Below are positions 1-9,334 of a DNA stretch of 64,000 nt, piece after piece. The stretch is from NCBI RefSeq assembly GCF_026624755.1, contig NZ_JAPMXC010000001.1:2142365-2206364 (forward strand), given 5' to 3'. How positions within the stretch are numbered: the stretch's first letter is position 1; each line of letters starts with the position of its first letter. This stretch comes from Robbsia betulipollinis. GTDB lineage: Bacteria; Pseudomonadota; Gammaproteobacteria; Burkholderiales; Burkholderiaceae. A program made the translations under genes and the position numbers. The notes beneath the pieces were generated by a model. The model was not told where the DNA came from. It saw nothing but the letters and a program-made list of their open reading frames with translations, and made no database searches.

Positions 1-876
1 GCGGCACGGATCACCCTGACCGACAAGGGACGCGCGACCGTCAGCATCGCCGCGCACGAAATGGGCATGGGCACATCCACCGCCCAGACGCAGATCGCGG
101 CCGAGCGTCTTGGGCTGACCATGGCCGATGTCGACTTCGAATACGCCGATTCCCACTTGCCGGGCGTGGTGCTGGCCGGTGGCTCGCAGCAGACGGCGGC
201 GATCGGCGCCGCGGTGATGGCAGCCCATCACAAGCTGGTCGTGAAACTGCTGCGGCTTGCCGGCGATGGCTCGCCGCTATCCGGCCTGGCATCGGGCGAA
301 GTGGGGTGCCGTGACGGCGGTCTCTGCGCGCTGGACGACCCGGACCGGTTCGAAACCTACGGCGCGTTGCTGGCTCGCGCCGGGCACGACCACGTCAGCG
401 TGGAAGCGGAGGCGCCGCCGCCGCTCGAGATACAGCACTGGTCCATGCATAGTCACAGCGCGCTGTTTTGCGAGTTGCGCGTGCATGGCGTCACCGGCGA
501 GATTCGCGTGAGCCGTTTTCTGGGGTCGTTCGACTGTGGCCGTATCATCAACGCCAAAACCGCGGCCAGCCAGTTCCGCGGCGGGATCATCATGGGGTTG
601 GGCCTGGCGCTGATGGAAGAAACGCACTTCGACGAGAGGACGGGACGCGTCATGAATCCCTCGCTCGCCGACTACCACGTGCCCGTGCATCTCGACGTGC
701 CGGAGATCGACATCATCTGGGGCGACGAGGCCGATCCCCACACGCCGATGGGCGCGCGCGGCGTGGGCGAGATCGGCATCACGGGAGTGGGGGCGGCCGT
801 GGCGAATGCGGTCTTCAACGCGACCGGCCGACGCGTGCGCGATCTGCCAATCACGCTGGACAAGGTCATGGGCTAG
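1..876 (+). CDS. Xanthine dehydrogenase-family molybdopterin-binding subunit, C-terminal part
   Basis: The frame is open from the first base of the window, so the gene begins upstream and only the last 291 codons are present. The sequence matches the large molybdenum-cofactor subunit of the xanthine dehydrogenase/aldehyde oxidase family. Seen directly are an early EMGMGTSTAQTQ stretch that resembles the Moco-binding segment and a late GARGVGEIG stretch, which in this family carries the glutamate that activates the substrate at the molybdenum centre. These enzymes hydroxylate purines or aldehydes and normally work with FAD and 2Fe-2S subunits, which would lie outside the window. Substrate cannot be told from this part. 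The leftward cbiX gene converges on it with a 4-bp gap. Confidence 0.85.
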   Translation, partial: AARITLTDKGRATVSIAAHEMGMGTSTAQTQIAAERLGLTMADVDFEYADSHLPGVVLAGGSQQTAAIGAAVMAAHHKLVVKLLRLAGDGSPLSGLASGEVGCRDGGLCALDDPDRFETYGALLARAGHDHVSVEAEAPPPLEIQHWSMHSHSALFCELRVHGVTGEIRVSRFLGSFDCGRIINAKTAASQFRGGIIMGLGLALMEETHFDERTGRVMNPSLADYHVPVHLDVPEIDIIWGDEADPHTPMGARGVGEIGITGVGAAVANAVFNATGRRVRDLPITLDKVMG

Positions 877-880
877 CGGA

Positions 881-1327
881 TCATTCCTGCCATTGCTGCA
901 ACGCATACGCGCCCACTGCCTGCAGCACGCTTTCGTCCTCGCCGACCGCCTCGGCGCTGCGGATCGTGATATCCGGATGGCTTGCCCGGCAGGCGTCGAG
1001 CAGCGCGGGGAAATCGCGTCGCAGATGCGCGCCGCGGCCAAAGAAGACCGGCACGACCGTGATCACGTCGCAGCCGGCGCTGACCTGCTCGCCGACGGCG
1101 GTCGCCAGGTCCGGCGTCATCAGTTCGAGAAACGCCAGCGACACCGGGCCGGCGCCGGGACTACCCGCGGCGCCGTCGTCGGCCCGGACCGCCGCCTGAC
1201 GCGCGCGCATCTGCTGCGCCAGACGTTCGAAGGGTTCCGCCCAGCGCGGGTCGCGGGCGCCATGCCCGAACAGGATCAGGCCGCGCAGGGGCGTGGCGGA
1301 AGGCGGCAGGACGTTGGCATCGGACAT
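881..1327 (-). CDS. CbiX/SirB-type sirohydrochlorin chelatase
   Basis: A 148-residue protein of the short CbiX/SirB chelatase family, which inserts cobalt or iron into sirohydrochlorin for cobalamin or siroheme synthesis. The GHGARDP motif (His22) and VPVFFGRGAH (His101) are the two metal-binding histidine regions expected of the single-domain form. The start was set at the ATG where CbiX homology begins; the open frame runs much further upstream but there overlaps lptG antisense. It is the last gene of a leftward lptF-lptG-cbiX group, 35 bp after lptG. Metal specificity (Co or Fe) cannot be decided here. Confidence 0.8.
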   Translation of the reverse strand: MSDANVLPPSATPLRGLILFGHGARDPRWAEPFERLAQQMRARQAAVRADDGAAGSPGAGPVSLAFLELMTPDLATAVGEQVSAGCDVITVVPVFFGRGAHLRRDFPALLDACRASHPDITIRSAEAVGEDESVLQAVGAYALQQWQE

Positions 1328-1362
1328 CGGATTTTCCAGGGCGTGGGGCGATCGGACCAGGA

Positions 1363-2526
1363 TCAGTGTCGGTCGACCCAGCGCAGACCGACGATGCCCA
1401 GCACCAGATACAGCAGCGCGGGCAGGGCGGCGGTCACCGGCGCGGGCCAGGTGTTCAGGGTGCCGATATGGGAAAACAGGGTGTTGACGAGCTGAAAGCT
1501 CATGCCCAGCATGATGCCGCCGAACACCTTCATGCCCACCACGCCCGCGCGCGAATGCAGATACGCGAACGGCAGCGACAGCGTCAACATCACGAAGACG
1601 GCGAACGGATAGAAGATCTTGCGCCAGAGCGCGACGTCGTAGCGCTGCGTGTCCTGGCTGTTCTCGCGCAGGTGATGGATGTAGGAGGTGAGCGCGTAAA
1701 TCGACATGTTCTCCGGCGCCACCAGCAGCACCGACAGAATGCGCGGCGTCAACTCCGAGCGCATCAGATAGCTGGGCATCGTCTTCAGCGATGACTGATA
1801 CAGCGGAATGAGCGAGTTCAGATCGGCGACCGGTTCGTCCGACAGGCGCTCGAGTGCCATCTCCGTGACGCCGTCGAGTTTCCACTGGTTCGGCGGGACG
1901 AAGACGCCGCTTTGCGCGAGCCGGACATGCGTGAGCCGGTAGCGCGGATCGAATTCGTAGATCTTGACGTTGCTGATGGTCGCGTCGGGGTTGAGCCGGC
2001 CGACGTTGACGAAGCGCGTCACGCCGTTGCCCGCGGCGCCCGCAGCGGCGTCGCTGGCGACCGTGTCCTTGAGCCACACGCCGGAACGAAAGCCCGAGGA
2101 GACCGACGAGCCGATCGCGCTGAGCCGTACGCGCTCGGACAACTGGTTCGCATACGGTCCGATATATTCGCCGATGACGAAAGTCAGGATCAGCAGCGGC
2201 ACGCCGAGCTTCATCAGGGTGCCGAGCGCGCGTTGCGGCGACATCCCGGCGGCGCGCAGGATCGTGAATTCGGACGAACCCGCCATCTGCGCGAAGACGT
2301 AGATGGCGCTGATCAGCACTGCGACCGGGATGATTTCGTAGAAATGCCCGGGCACCAGCAGCGCCACCGTCAGCAACGCATAGCCGAAGCGATAGTTGCC
2401 GTGCCCGACCGCATCGAGCTGGGCGATCAGGTCGAAGAAGAAGAACAGGCCGGAGAAGGCGAAGAGGATGAAGGAGAAGGTCAGATAGACCTGTTTCCCA
2501 ATGTATTTTTCGTAGGTGCGGATCAT
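1363..2526 (-). CDS. lptG: LPS export ABC transporter permease LptG
   Basis: A 387-residue inner-membrane permease of the LptF/LptG (YjgP/YjgQ) family. With LptF and the ATPase LptB it forms the LptB2FG complex that extracts lipopolysaccharide from the inner membrane and passes it to the periplasmic LptC-LptA bridge. Visible are two N-terminal membrane helices, a conserved segment around SSEFTILRAAGMSP, a periplasmic beta-jellyroll domain in the middle and three hydrophobic helices at the C-terminus. Length is usual for the family. It follows lptF by 28 bp, so the two are almost certainly cotranscribed. LptG rather than LptF is inferred from its position as second gene and from sequence. Confidence 0.92.
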   Translation of the reverse strand: MIRTYEKYIGKQVYLTFSFILFAFSGLFFFFDLIAQLDAVGHGNYRFGYALLTVALLVPGHFYEIIPVAVLISAIYVFAQMAGSSEFTILRAAGMSPQRALGTLMKLGVPLLILTFVIGEYIGPYANQLSERVRLSAIGSSVSSGFRSGVWLKDTVASDAAAGAAGNGVTRFVNVGRLNPDATISNVKIYEFDPRYRLTHVRLAQSGVFVPPNQWKLDGVTEMALERLSDEPVADLNSLIPLYQSSLKTMPSYLMRSELTPRILSVLLVAPENMSIYALTSYIHHLRENSQDTQRYDVALWRKIFYPFAVFVMLTLSLPFAYLHSRAGVVGMKVFGGIMLGMSFQLVNTLFSHIGTLNTWPAPVTAALPALLYLVLGIVGLRWVDRH

Positions 2527-2554
2527 CGACTAGGAACCTGTTCGCATGATGGGG

Positions 2555-3643
2555 CTAGCCGCCACGCCGGAAATTCAGCGAAAAGAAGGGCCGGTTGCGC
2601 ACACGCCGCCAGAGCATCAGCAGGGCGATGATCGCGACCATGACGTGCAGGGCGATCACGCCGATCGAGAACGGCACCTTGCCCTGGTCGATCCAGTTCT
2701 GCATCAGGTTCTGCAGATTCGAATAGGTCAGGTAGATCAGCACCGCGAACACCATGTTGATGGTCCGGCCACGGCGAGGATTCTGATAGGCCAGGGGAAT
2801 CGCCAGCAGCATCAGGGTCACGCCGGTGAGCGGCAGGCCGAGTCGCCAGGCGAGTTCGCCAAGGTTGGCGCGCGTCGGGTTGTGGATCAGGTCCATCGTC
2901 GCCGTGCCGCGCGACGTCGTCGTGTTGACCGTCGGTTTGTCCTCGATCTTGACGCCGTAACGCTTGAATTCGACGATGCGGAAATCCGGGTGGCCCGGCT
3001 CGCCGTCGTAGCGCCGGCCGTTTTCCAGGACGATGAAGCGGTCCCCGTTCGGGTGCGTTTCGATCGAGCCCTGCTGCGACACGACCACGAACAGCTTGCC
3101 GTTCTCGGTGCTGGTCACGAAGACGTTCTGCACGCGCTGCGCGTTCGCGGACAGCTTCTCGACGAAGAACACGCGCTGGTTGCTCGCCGATTCGCTGAAC
3201 TGTCCCGGGGCGATCATCGCCACGTCGTCGCGCTGCTGGAACCGTGCGCTGATTTTCGACTGCTGGTTGCTGGCCCAGGGCCAGGCGACCAGCGAACAGA
3301 AGGCGATCAGCAGCACGAGCGGCGCCGAGAACACGGCGAGCGGACGCAGCAGCGCGGTCAGGCTGAGCCCCGAGGCCTGCCAGACCACCATTTCGGAGTC
3401 GCGATACCAGCGGGTCAACACCACCAGGATCGAGACGAACAGCGTGACGATGAGCATCACCGCGAGATAGCCGACCATGGTCAGACCGATCAGCACGAGG
3501 ATGTCGCGCGGATCGGCCTTGCCGACCGCGGCCGAACCGATGATGCGGATCAGCATCGTGGTCAGCATGATGGTCAGGAGCACCATGAAGACGGCGCCCG
3601 CCGTATAGGCGAGTTCACGCTGCAGTGAACGTTGAAAAATCAT
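2555..3643 (-). CDS. lptF: LPS export ABC transporter permease LptF
   Basis: A 362-residue permease paralogous to LptG, and the first gene of the leftward lptF-lptG-cbiX group. It is a subunit of the lipopolysaccharide extractor in the inner membrane. The N-terminus starts MIFQRSLQREL and runs into two membrane helices, then the YRDSEMVVWQASG coupling segment that meets the LptB ATPase, a periplasmic domain, and C-terminal helices. The gene diverges from pepA across a 109-bp gap, an arrangement common in proteobacteria, so that gap should hold both promoters. Confidence 0.92.
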   Translation of the reverse strand: MIFQRSLQRELAYTAGAVFMVLLTIMLTTMLIRIIGSAAVGKADPRDILVLIGLTMVGYLAVMLIVTLFVSILVVLTRWYRDSEMVVWQASGLSLTALLRPLAVFSAPLVLLIAFCSLVAWPWASNQQSKISARFQQRDDVAMIAPGQFSESASNQRVFFVEKLSANAQRVQNVFVTSTENGKLFVVVSQQGSIETHPNGDRFIVLENGRRYDGEPGHPDFRIVEFKRYGVKIEDKPTVNTTTSRGTATMDLIHNPTRANLGELAWRLGLPLTGVTLMLLAIPLAYQNPRRGRTINMVFAVLIYLTYSNLQNLMQNWIDQGKVPFSIGVIALHVMVAIIALLMLWRRVRNRPFFSLNFRRGG

Positions 3644-3752
3644 TGTCTACGGAATCGAGGGCGCGGCCGGGTGCGTCGGGACGCATGCGGCAAGCCGCGC
3701 CGGAGAAAATAGCGGATAATCGCGCTTGAACTGACAATCAGGGATTAGCGCG

Positions 3753-5471
3753 ATGGACTTTAGCATAAAAGCCTTCGAATGGAACACCGCCGGCGGTTAC
3801 ACGGTTCCCGGCACCAAGGCCGATTGTATCGTGGTCGGCGCGTTCGAAGCGCAGCCGCTTTCCGGCGCCGCGGCGCGGATCGATGCCGCCAGCGACGGCT
3901 GGCTGTCGCAGCTGATCAAGGCGGGCGACATCGACGGCCGCGCGGGCACGACGTTGATGCTGCATGCGCCGCTGCGCGCGGGCGCGGGCACGCCGGCGGC
4001 CGCGCGCGTGCTGGTTGTCGGACTGGGCAAGCAGGCGGGCTTCGGCGCCAAGGCCTATGCCGACGCGGCGAAGTCCGCGGCGCGGGCGCTGGCGTCGAGC
4101 AAGGCGGCGCAGGTCGTCTTCACGCTCGCGCAGACGCCGGTCGAGGGCCGCGACGCGGCCTGGGCGGTGCGCACGGCGCTCGTCGCGTGGCGCGATCACA
4201 CTTATCGCTTCGCCGGGCTGAAGATGCAGGCCGAGGCGCCGCCGGCGCCGGCGCTGAAGAAGCTGTGGTTCACGGTGGCCGCGGCCGACGAAAAGGCGGC
4301 GAAAGCGGCGCTTGCCGATGGCACGGCGCTGGCCAACGGCGTCGATCTGACCCGGGAACTGGGCAACCTGCCGCCGAACATCTGCACGCCGACCTACCTC
4401 GCCGACGTCGCCCGTGAAATCGCGGACGACTGGAAGCTGAAGGTCGAGATCCTGGGCCGCAAGCAGATCGAAGCGCTGCGCATGGGATCTTTCCTGTCGG
4501 TGGCGAAAGGATCGAGCGAGCCGCCGCAGTTCATCGTCCTGCGTCACAACGGCGGTGCCGCCAAGGCCGCGCCGGTGGTGCTGGTCGGCAAGGGCATCAC
4601 GTTCGACACCGGCGGCATCTCGCTCAAGCCCGGCGAAGCGATGGACGAGATGAAGTACGACATGTGCGGCGCCGGCACCGTGCTGGGCACGATGCGCGCG
4701 ATCGCCGAGATGGGCCTGAAGCTGAACGTGATCGGCGTCATCCCCACCTGCGAGAACATGCCCGCGGGCAACGCGCTGAAGCCGGGTGACGTGGTGACCA
4801 GCATGTCCGGGCAGACGATCGAAGTGCTGAACACCGACGCCGAAGGGCGACTGGTGCTGTGCGACGCGCTGACCTACGTGGAGCGCTTCAAGCCGGCCGC
4901 GGTGGTGGATATCGCGACGCTCACCGGCGCCTGCGTGATCGCGCTGGGGCACCACAACAGCGGCCTGTTCTCGCCGGACGACGCGCTCGCCGACGAATTG
5001 CTGGCGGCATCGAAGCAGGCGGCCGACGCGGCCTGGCGCATGCCGATCGAGGACGCCTATCAGGAACAGTTGAAGACGAATTTCGCCGATATGGCGAACA
5101 TCGGCGGCCGTCCGGGCGGCAGCATCACCGCCGCCTGCTTCCTGTCGCGCTTCACGAAAGCCTACCGCTGGGCGCACCTCGACATCGCCGGCACCGCCTG
5201 GAAGGGCGGCGCGGCGAAGGGCGCGACCGGGCGTCCCGTGCCGCTGCTGGTGCAATTCCTGAGCGAACGCGCGTCCAGCGAGACGGGGCGTGCGGCGCGC
5301 ACCGCGACGCTCGCGAAGGGGCCGGCGCGGGCTGCCGCCCTCGCCGATGCAACGGCCGCCGGCGCCCCGGCACCGGCCGCCGCTCCGGCCGCCGGTGCCG
5401 CGAAGGTCCCCCGCGCGGCTGCGCGCACGGCCCGCCCGCGCGGCAAGGCCGGGTTGCCGGTCGGTGGCTGA
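3753..5471 (+). CDS. pepA: Leucyl aminopeptidase (M17) with an Ala-rich C-terminal tail
   Basis: A cytosolic leucine aminopeptidase of the M17 family, a di-metal exopeptidase removing N-terminal residues. The metal and catalytic motifs are present: [16 protein letters not shown] with the following lysine and aspartates, and NTDAEGR at residues 360-366, the family signature. The catalytic domain ends near residue 505 after [14 protein letters not shown]. The protein is 572 residues, so about 65 residues beyond the usual end are a low-complexity Ala/Pro/Arg tail, unlike most PepA proteins. holC follows 15 bp downstream, the common proteobacterial pairing. In E. coli PepA also binds DNA; whether this one does is unknown. 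Confidence 0.93.
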   Translation: MDFSIKAFEWNTAGGYTVPGTKADCIVVGAFEAQPLSGAAARIDAASDGWLSQLIKAGDIDGRAGTTLMLHAPLRAGAGTPAAARVLVVGLGKQAGFGAKAYADAAKSAARALASSKAAQVVFTLAQTPVEGRDAAWAVRTALVAWRDHTYRFAGLKMQAEAPPAPALKKLWFTVAAADEKAAKAALADGTALANGVDLTRELGNLPPNICTPTYLADVAREIADDWKLKVEILGRKQIEALRMGSFLSVAKGSSEPPQFIVLRHNGGAAKAAPVVLVGKGITFDTGGISLKPGEAMDEMKYDMCGAGTVLGTMRAIAEMGLKLNVIGVIPTCENMPAGNALKPGDVVTSMSGQTIEVLNTDAEGRLVLCDALTYVERFKPAAVVDIATLTGACVIALGHHNSGLFSPDDALADELLAASKQAADAAWRMPIEDAYQEQLKTNFADMANIGGRPGGSITAACFLSRFTKAYRWAHLDIAGTAWKGGAAKGATGRPVPLLVQFLSERASSETGRAARTATLAKGPARAAALADATAAGAPAPAAAPAAGAAKVPRAAARTARPRGKAGLPVGG

Positions 5472-5486
5472 GACGGCCGGGCGGCG

Positions 5487-5900
5487 ATGACGCGGATCGA
5501 TTTTCATACGAACGTCGCCGACCGGCTCGGTTATGCCTGCCGGCTCGTGCGCAAGGTCTATGGCGCGGGCAAGCCGGTGCTGGTGCTGGGCGACCGCCCG
5601 GCACTGACGGCATTCGACGCGGCGCTCTGGACGTTCTCCGCGCTCGATTTCATTCCGCACTGCATGGGCGACAGCCCGCTGGCGGCGCAAACGCCGATCG
5701 TGCTGGCCGAAGGCACGGATACCGCACCCCACCATGCGATCCTGCTGAATCTGCGTGCCGAGGTGCCGGCGAACTTCGCGCGTTTCGAGCGCCTGCTCGA
5801 ACTGGTGGGCGAGGCACCCGAAGAACTCGACGCGGGCCGCGAGCGCTACCGGTTCTATCGCGACCGGGGCTATCAGCTGAATTTGTTCAAACAGGCCTGA
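5487..5900 (+). CDS. holC: DNA polymerase III subunit chi
   Basis: A 137-residue protein matching the chi subunit of the DNA polymerase III clamp-loader complex. Chi binds psi and the C-terminal tail of single-stranded-DNA-binding protein, and so links the replisome to SSB-coated lagging strand. Recognisable segments are the N-terminal DFHTNVADRLGYACRLVRK and the following VLVLGD..LTAFDAALWTFS. It starts 15 bp after the stop of pepA and is probably cotranscribed with it. Confidence 0.88.
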   Translation: MTRIDFHTNVADRLGYACRLVRKVYGAGKPVLVLGDRPALTAFDAALWTFSALDFIPHCMGDSPLAAQTPIVLAEGTDTAPHHAILLNLRAEVPANFARFERLLELVGEAPEELDAGRERYRFYRDRGYQLNLFKQA

Positions 5901-6069
5901 TGCCCGTGCGATGGCATTCCGACAGGCTAGGCGCCGTCATTTTATGACATCATGACGGGCTGCCCGACGGGCCGCCACGAAGGCCCGCACCGAGGGGCCA
6001 GGCAAGGCGCCGGTGCCCGCGCCAGGCCGCCGGCCGGGCAGTCCCATCGTCACATGCTCCAGGGTCATT

Positions 6070-6972
6070 ATGCTGATTCATCCGCAATTCAATCCCATCG
6101 CGATCCAGCTCGGACCGCTGGCCATCCGCTGGTACGGCCTGATGTACCTGCTTGCCTTCGTCCTCGGCATCCTGGTGTTGCGCCTGCGTCTGCGGCAACG
6201 ACAGATCGTGGAGCAGCAGTGGACCAGGAAGGACATCGACGACATTCTGTTCTACGCGGTGCTGGGCGTGATTCTCGGCGGCCGGATCGGCTACATCCTT
6301 TTCTATAAAGCCGACTATTACCTCGCGAATCCGCTCGATGTGTTCAAGGTCTGGCAGGGCGGGATGTCGTTCCACGGGGGATTTCTCGGCGTCGCGCTGG
6401 CGATGACGCTCTTTGCGCGCAGCCGCAGGCGGCCGTTCCTGCAGGTGACCGACTACATCGCGCCGGCGGTGCCGCTGGGTATCGCGGCCGGGCGATTCGG
6501 GAATTTCATCAATGGCGAATTGTGGGGGCGCGTGACCAGTCCGACCGCGCCCTGGGCGATGCTGTTTCCCGATGCCGCCGCCGAGGACCGTCAGTGGATG
6601 CTGGCGCACCCCGGCGAGGCGCTGTCACGCGGTCTGATAACGGTGTACGAACAGACCCGCGGCCTGTTGCCGCGCCATCCGTCGGAACTGTACGAGATGG
6701 CGCTGGAAGGCATCATTCTGTTCGTCGTCATGTGGCTGTTCTGCCGCAGGCCGCGGCCGCTGGGCGCGGTGACGGCGCTGTTCGTGATGGGCTATGGCAT
6801 TGCCCGCTGCCTGGTGGAATTCACGCGCCAGCCGGACGATTTCCTCGGTTTGCTGGCGCTGGGCCTGTCGATGGGGCAGTGGCTGTCGATCCCGATGATC
6901 CTGTTCGGCATCGGCCTGATGGCATGGGCCTATCGTCGTCGGCCGCAATCGCCGGCCGGGGTGCCGGGCTGA
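6070..6972 (+). CDS. lgt: Prolipoprotein diacylglyceryl transferase
   Basis: A 300-residue inner-membrane enzyme that transfers a diacylglyceryl group from phosphatidylglycerol to the lipobox cysteine of prolipoproteins, the first step of lipoprotein maturation. Seven or so membrane segments are visible. The family signature HGGFLGV...[13 protein letters not shown] is complete, with the invariant arginine and asparagine. The ATG of MLIHPQFN was chosen because homology begins there; an in-frame ATG 57 bp upstream gives an unrelated basic extension. Several clients lie in this window (the OmpA-like, SOD-like and NodT-type lipoproteins). Confidence 0.93.
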   Translation: MLIHPQFNPIAIQLGPLAIRWYGLMYLLAFVLGILVLRLRLRQRQIVEQQWTRKDIDDILFYAVLGVILGGRIGYILFYKADYYLANPLDVFKVWQGGMSFHGGFLGVALAMTLFARSRRRPFLQVTDYIAPAVPLGIAAGRFGNFINGELWGRVTSPTAPWAMLFPDAAAEDRQWMLAHPGEALSRGLITVYEQTRGLLPRHPSELYEMALEGIILFVVMWLFCRRPRPLGAVTALFVMGYGIARCLVEFTRQPDDFLGLLALGLSMGQWLSIPMILFGIGLMAWAYRRRPQSPAGVPG

Positions 6973-7021
6973 GGACGTACCGAAAGCCGACCGCTAGCCG
7001 GACGATAGCGACGGCCTCTCC

Positions 7022-7771
7022 TCAGCGCGTCATCTGCACCGCGCCGCTGACGGTCACCGTCACGGTGGAGGTGCCGCCTTCGATGGGCACATCCTGGGTC
7101 TTCGCGGCCGCTGCTGCATACAGCATCCGGGGCGCGATGCGCGACTGCCGGTAGCCGCCATTGCGCCCGACATTGACCTCGCGGACCGTATACCCGCTGT
7201 AACCGAAGGCCTGGGTGGCGGCCGTCGCCTGCTGCCGGAAGGCCGCGATGGCCTGTTTCGTCAGCTCGCTCTCTGCCTGGCGTTGCGCGTCGGGGGACAG
7301 CGAGAAGCTGACATCGCCGACCTGCAACGTCGTGCCGAGCTGGCCCGCCAGCCGCGATGCGGCGGCGAAGTCACGCGATTCCAGTATCAATTCGCTGCGC
7401 CCGCGCCATGCGCTGATGCGGCCATCCCGATCGGTCGTGGGCGACATGCTGAAGGCGCCGGTTTTCACCTTCACCGCGTCCTGTTGCCGGGCCACCTTCA
7501 GCGCCGCGTCGGTGTGCTGGTTGAGGGCCTGCGTCAGCGCTGCCGGGTCATTGCCCTGCTGTTCATAGAAGAGATCGATGCGGACGATGTCGGCAGGCAC
7601 CTCGGTACTGGCGCTGGCGTCGAGCGAGAGCACGCCCGAGGGGAGGTCGGCCAGCGGCGATGCGATGCCCTGCGCGGTGGCGGTGCACGGCATGGCAAGC
7701 GACCACGCAACGGGCAGGCCCATGGCGGCCGCGAGGAGGGTGGCGCGGAAGGACGGTAGCGGGAATGTCAT
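7022..7771 (-). CDS. Periplasmic SIMPL-domain (DUF541) protein
   Basis: A 249-residue exported protein with an N-terminal signal peptide (hydrophobic stretch to about residue 33, cleavage likely after TATAQ). The rest fits the SIMPL/DUF541 family, found in bacterial periplasmic proteins of poorly known role, some linked to oxidative stress. Visible family features are the LDASASTEVPAD start of the domain, the middle TGAFSMSPTTDRDGR and the C-terminal TVTVSGAVQM strand. It converges with lgt and stands alone, so the context gives no function. Confidence 0.75.
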   Translation of the reverse strand: MTFPLPSFRATLLAAAMGLPVAWSLAMPCTATAQGIASPLADLPSGVLSLDASASTEVPADIVRIDLFYEQQGNDPAALTQALNQHTDAALKVARQQDAVKVKTGAFSMSPTTDRDGRISAWRGRSELILESRDFAAASRLAGQLGTTLQVGDVSFSLSPDAQRQAESELTKQAIAAFRQQATAATQAFGYSGYTVREVNVGRNGGYRQSRIAPRMLYAAAAAKTQDVPIEGGTSTVTVTVSGAVQMTR

Positions 7772-7929
7772 GCGGCGATGTCTCCTGTCTGCGGAGGATC
7801 ATCTTAAACGCGTCGCGCTGTCCTGTGGGCACCGTGCGACATGGCGCCGAGGGATTATCGCTGCTGTCGGGAAACGGGAGCACGCGGAAGGACGGCGAAG
7901 CGCGTAGGGCGAAGAAGCGCCAGGACAAA

Positions 7930-7960
7930 CAAAAACGGCATCGGATATCCGATGCCGTCG
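7930..7960 (-). terminator. Rho-independent terminator after ssrS
   Basis: A perfect 24-base palindrome (7935-7958), centred on GGATATCC, is followed on the minus strand by TTTTTGTTTG. It lies just past the predicted 3' end of 6S RNA and is the expected place for transcription to stop. Stem and U-run are both read directly from the sequence. Confidence 0.85.
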
Positions 7961-7962
7961 AA

Positions 7963-8147
7963 AATGATCCCCGCCTTAGCCGCCAGGCCGGCATCCTGAA
8001 CCGGAGTTCAAGACGGTCGCAGTTAGAAGCGCTTCGGGTTCGTCAGACAGAGTGACGCTCACGCCCGCGCTACAAATTCCCACGACCTTGCTGATTAGGC
8101 ATTGGTTCAAGGAATCTATGACCTTAGCAAACCAGGCAGGGAAACCG
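7963..8147 (-). ncRNA. ssrS: 6S RNA
   Basis: The minus strand downstream of zapA carries a sequence that lines up with 6S RNA. Conserved blocks in order are CTAACTGCGAC, CTTGAAC, GGTTCAGGATGCCGGCC and GGCGGC near the 3' end, matching the 3' half of E. coli 6S. The 5' end (GTTTCCCTGCCTGGTTTGC) can pair with the 3' end (GCGGCTAAGGCGGGGATC), giving the closing stem of the long 6S rod. Length is about 184 nt, as expected. 6S RNA mimics an open promoter, binds sigma-70 RNA polymerase and damps transcription in stationary phase. zapA-ssrS is the usual order in proteobacteria. Ends are approximate. Confidence 0.85.
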
Positions 8148-8316
8148 TAAAAACTGTGAATCCGCAACGTATCCGGCGCCTTGTCCGGCTCGGACGGTGA
8201 GGGCGCCGCGTTGAAACCATTCTGCCACAACGATCACGAATGTGCACTCTTCTTCGCGGGGCCGCGGTTATGGCGCCACGGCGTTGCCCGCGAACGCCGC
8301 CAACTCGGGCGCCGTG

Positions 8317-8637
8317 TCAGGCACCGTGATGCGCGACGCGCTGCACCGCCGAATCGATCTGTTCGTTCATGCGCGCGATGGTTTGCCGGATTTCCTCGGC
8401 TGGAAACGCTTCGCCATGGCGCACGCTCTGCTGCAGGTTCAGCAGCTCCGAGGCAATGCTCAGCGCCGCCATCACGGCGATGCGGTCGGTGCCGCGGATC
8501 GGGCTCTGCGCGCGGACCTTGTTCATTTCGGAGTCGACGCGCGCTACGGATTCGCGCAGCACCGCTTCGCTTTCCGGCGAGCACGACAGCCGGTATGGCT
8601 GTCCGAGTATCTGTACTTCGATCTGCTTAGCGCTCAT
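8317..8637 (-). CDS. zapA: Cell division protein ZapA
   Basis: A 106-residue ZapA, which binds FtsZ at midcell and promotes bundling of protofilaments in the Z ring. The N-terminal beta region (MSAKQIEVQILGQPYRLSC) and the coiled-coil C-terminal half (AALSIASELLNLQQ...) are typical, as is the length. The ATG overlaps the stop of the upstream coiled-coil gene (ATGAGCGCTAA), so the two are translationally coupled. 6S RNA lies downstream on the same strand. Confidence 0.9.
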   Translation of the reverse strand: MSAKQIEVQILGQPYRLSCSPESEAVLRESVARVDSEMNKVRAQSPIRGTDRIAVMAALSIASELLNLQQSVRHGEAFPAEEIRQTIARMNEQIDSAVQRVAHHGA

Positions 8638-8986
8638 AGGTTTCTCCTTCCGCTTGCCGGACGTGCGCGTGCGGATCGTCCCGCGGATCGAATTCACCCT
8701 GGCGCGCCGGCTCGCCGTGTTCCATCGCGCGCGGCACCGGGAGTTTTTCCAGGATCGCGTTCAGCTTGACCTGCGCGTCCTCGATCTTCGCCAGCAGCGC
8801 GTCGCGTTCGTCGCGCAGCCGGTCGCGTTCCGCGCGCAGCGCGAGCGCCGCGGTCATTGCTTCGTCGCGTTCGCCCCGCACGCGCGCGAGCTGGGCCTCT
8901 CGATCGGCGAGCGCGCCCTTGCCGGCTTCCACCGAGTGGAGCAAGCGGTTGATATTGGCAGACAGTGATTCGAGATCGTTCAGCAT
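8627..8986 (-). CDS. Small coiled-coil protein upstream of zapA
   Basis: A 119-residue protein whose first 85 residues form an almost continuous coiled coil (heptads through SANINRLLHSVEAGKGALADRE and ALRAERDRLRDERDALL), followed by a polar tail. Small coiled-coil proteins directly before zapA are common in Burkholderiaceae and are often annotated as hypothetical or ZapB-like. A division role is inferred from the 11-bp overlap with zapA only. An in-frame ATG 18 bp upstream (8 residues... 6 extra codons, at 9004) is an equally possible start; neither has a strong ribosome-binding site. Confidence 0.7.
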   Translation of the reverse strand: MLNDLESLSANINRLLHSVEAGKGALADREAQLARVRGERDEAMTAALALRAERDRLRDERDALLAKIEDAQVKLNAILEKLPVPRAMEHGEPARQGEFDPRDDPHAHVRQAEGETYER

Positions 8987-9004
8987 GATGAGCGGCGTCC
9001 TCAT

Positions 9005-9334
9005 AAGACGGGGCATTTTACCCCGGAACCCCGTGTGTCCCATGGGCAAAGTGCGCCAAGATGTAAGAGGATTTGCAGCAAGGGGGCGGAAGCGAGTAGG
9101 CGTGCGCTCGTAGGCGTCTCGATGGCGGCGTTGCGCGGGCACCGGCGCCGCCGGGCGGGCCGTTCGCGACGCCCCGCCCAACGCGCGGGTCCCGGCGTCG
9201 TATCCGCATTATCGCCGCCTTCGCCGCTTCCTGCAGTCCGCCGGGCGTTGCCGCCCGGCGCCGGCCGAATGCCATGCCCACAATGGGTGCGAGTTCGCGG
9301 ATAATAATCGCTCGTTCGAATGGGAGGAGAGGAC
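9005..9334. other. Intergenic gap between the zapA operon and parA
   Basis: About 330 bp separate the two divergent units. It must hold both promoters. A possible -10 (TAAAAT) for the leftward operon lies at about 9012-9018, without a convincing -35. No gene, tRNA or repeat was seen; the open frames crossing it are low-complexity and overlap parA antisense. Confidence 0.4.

Noticed and set aside
7976-8230. An 84-codon open frame on the minus strand downstream of zapA
   Set aside because: It runs through the 6S RNA gene; conserved bases are those of the RNA and the protein resembles nothing.
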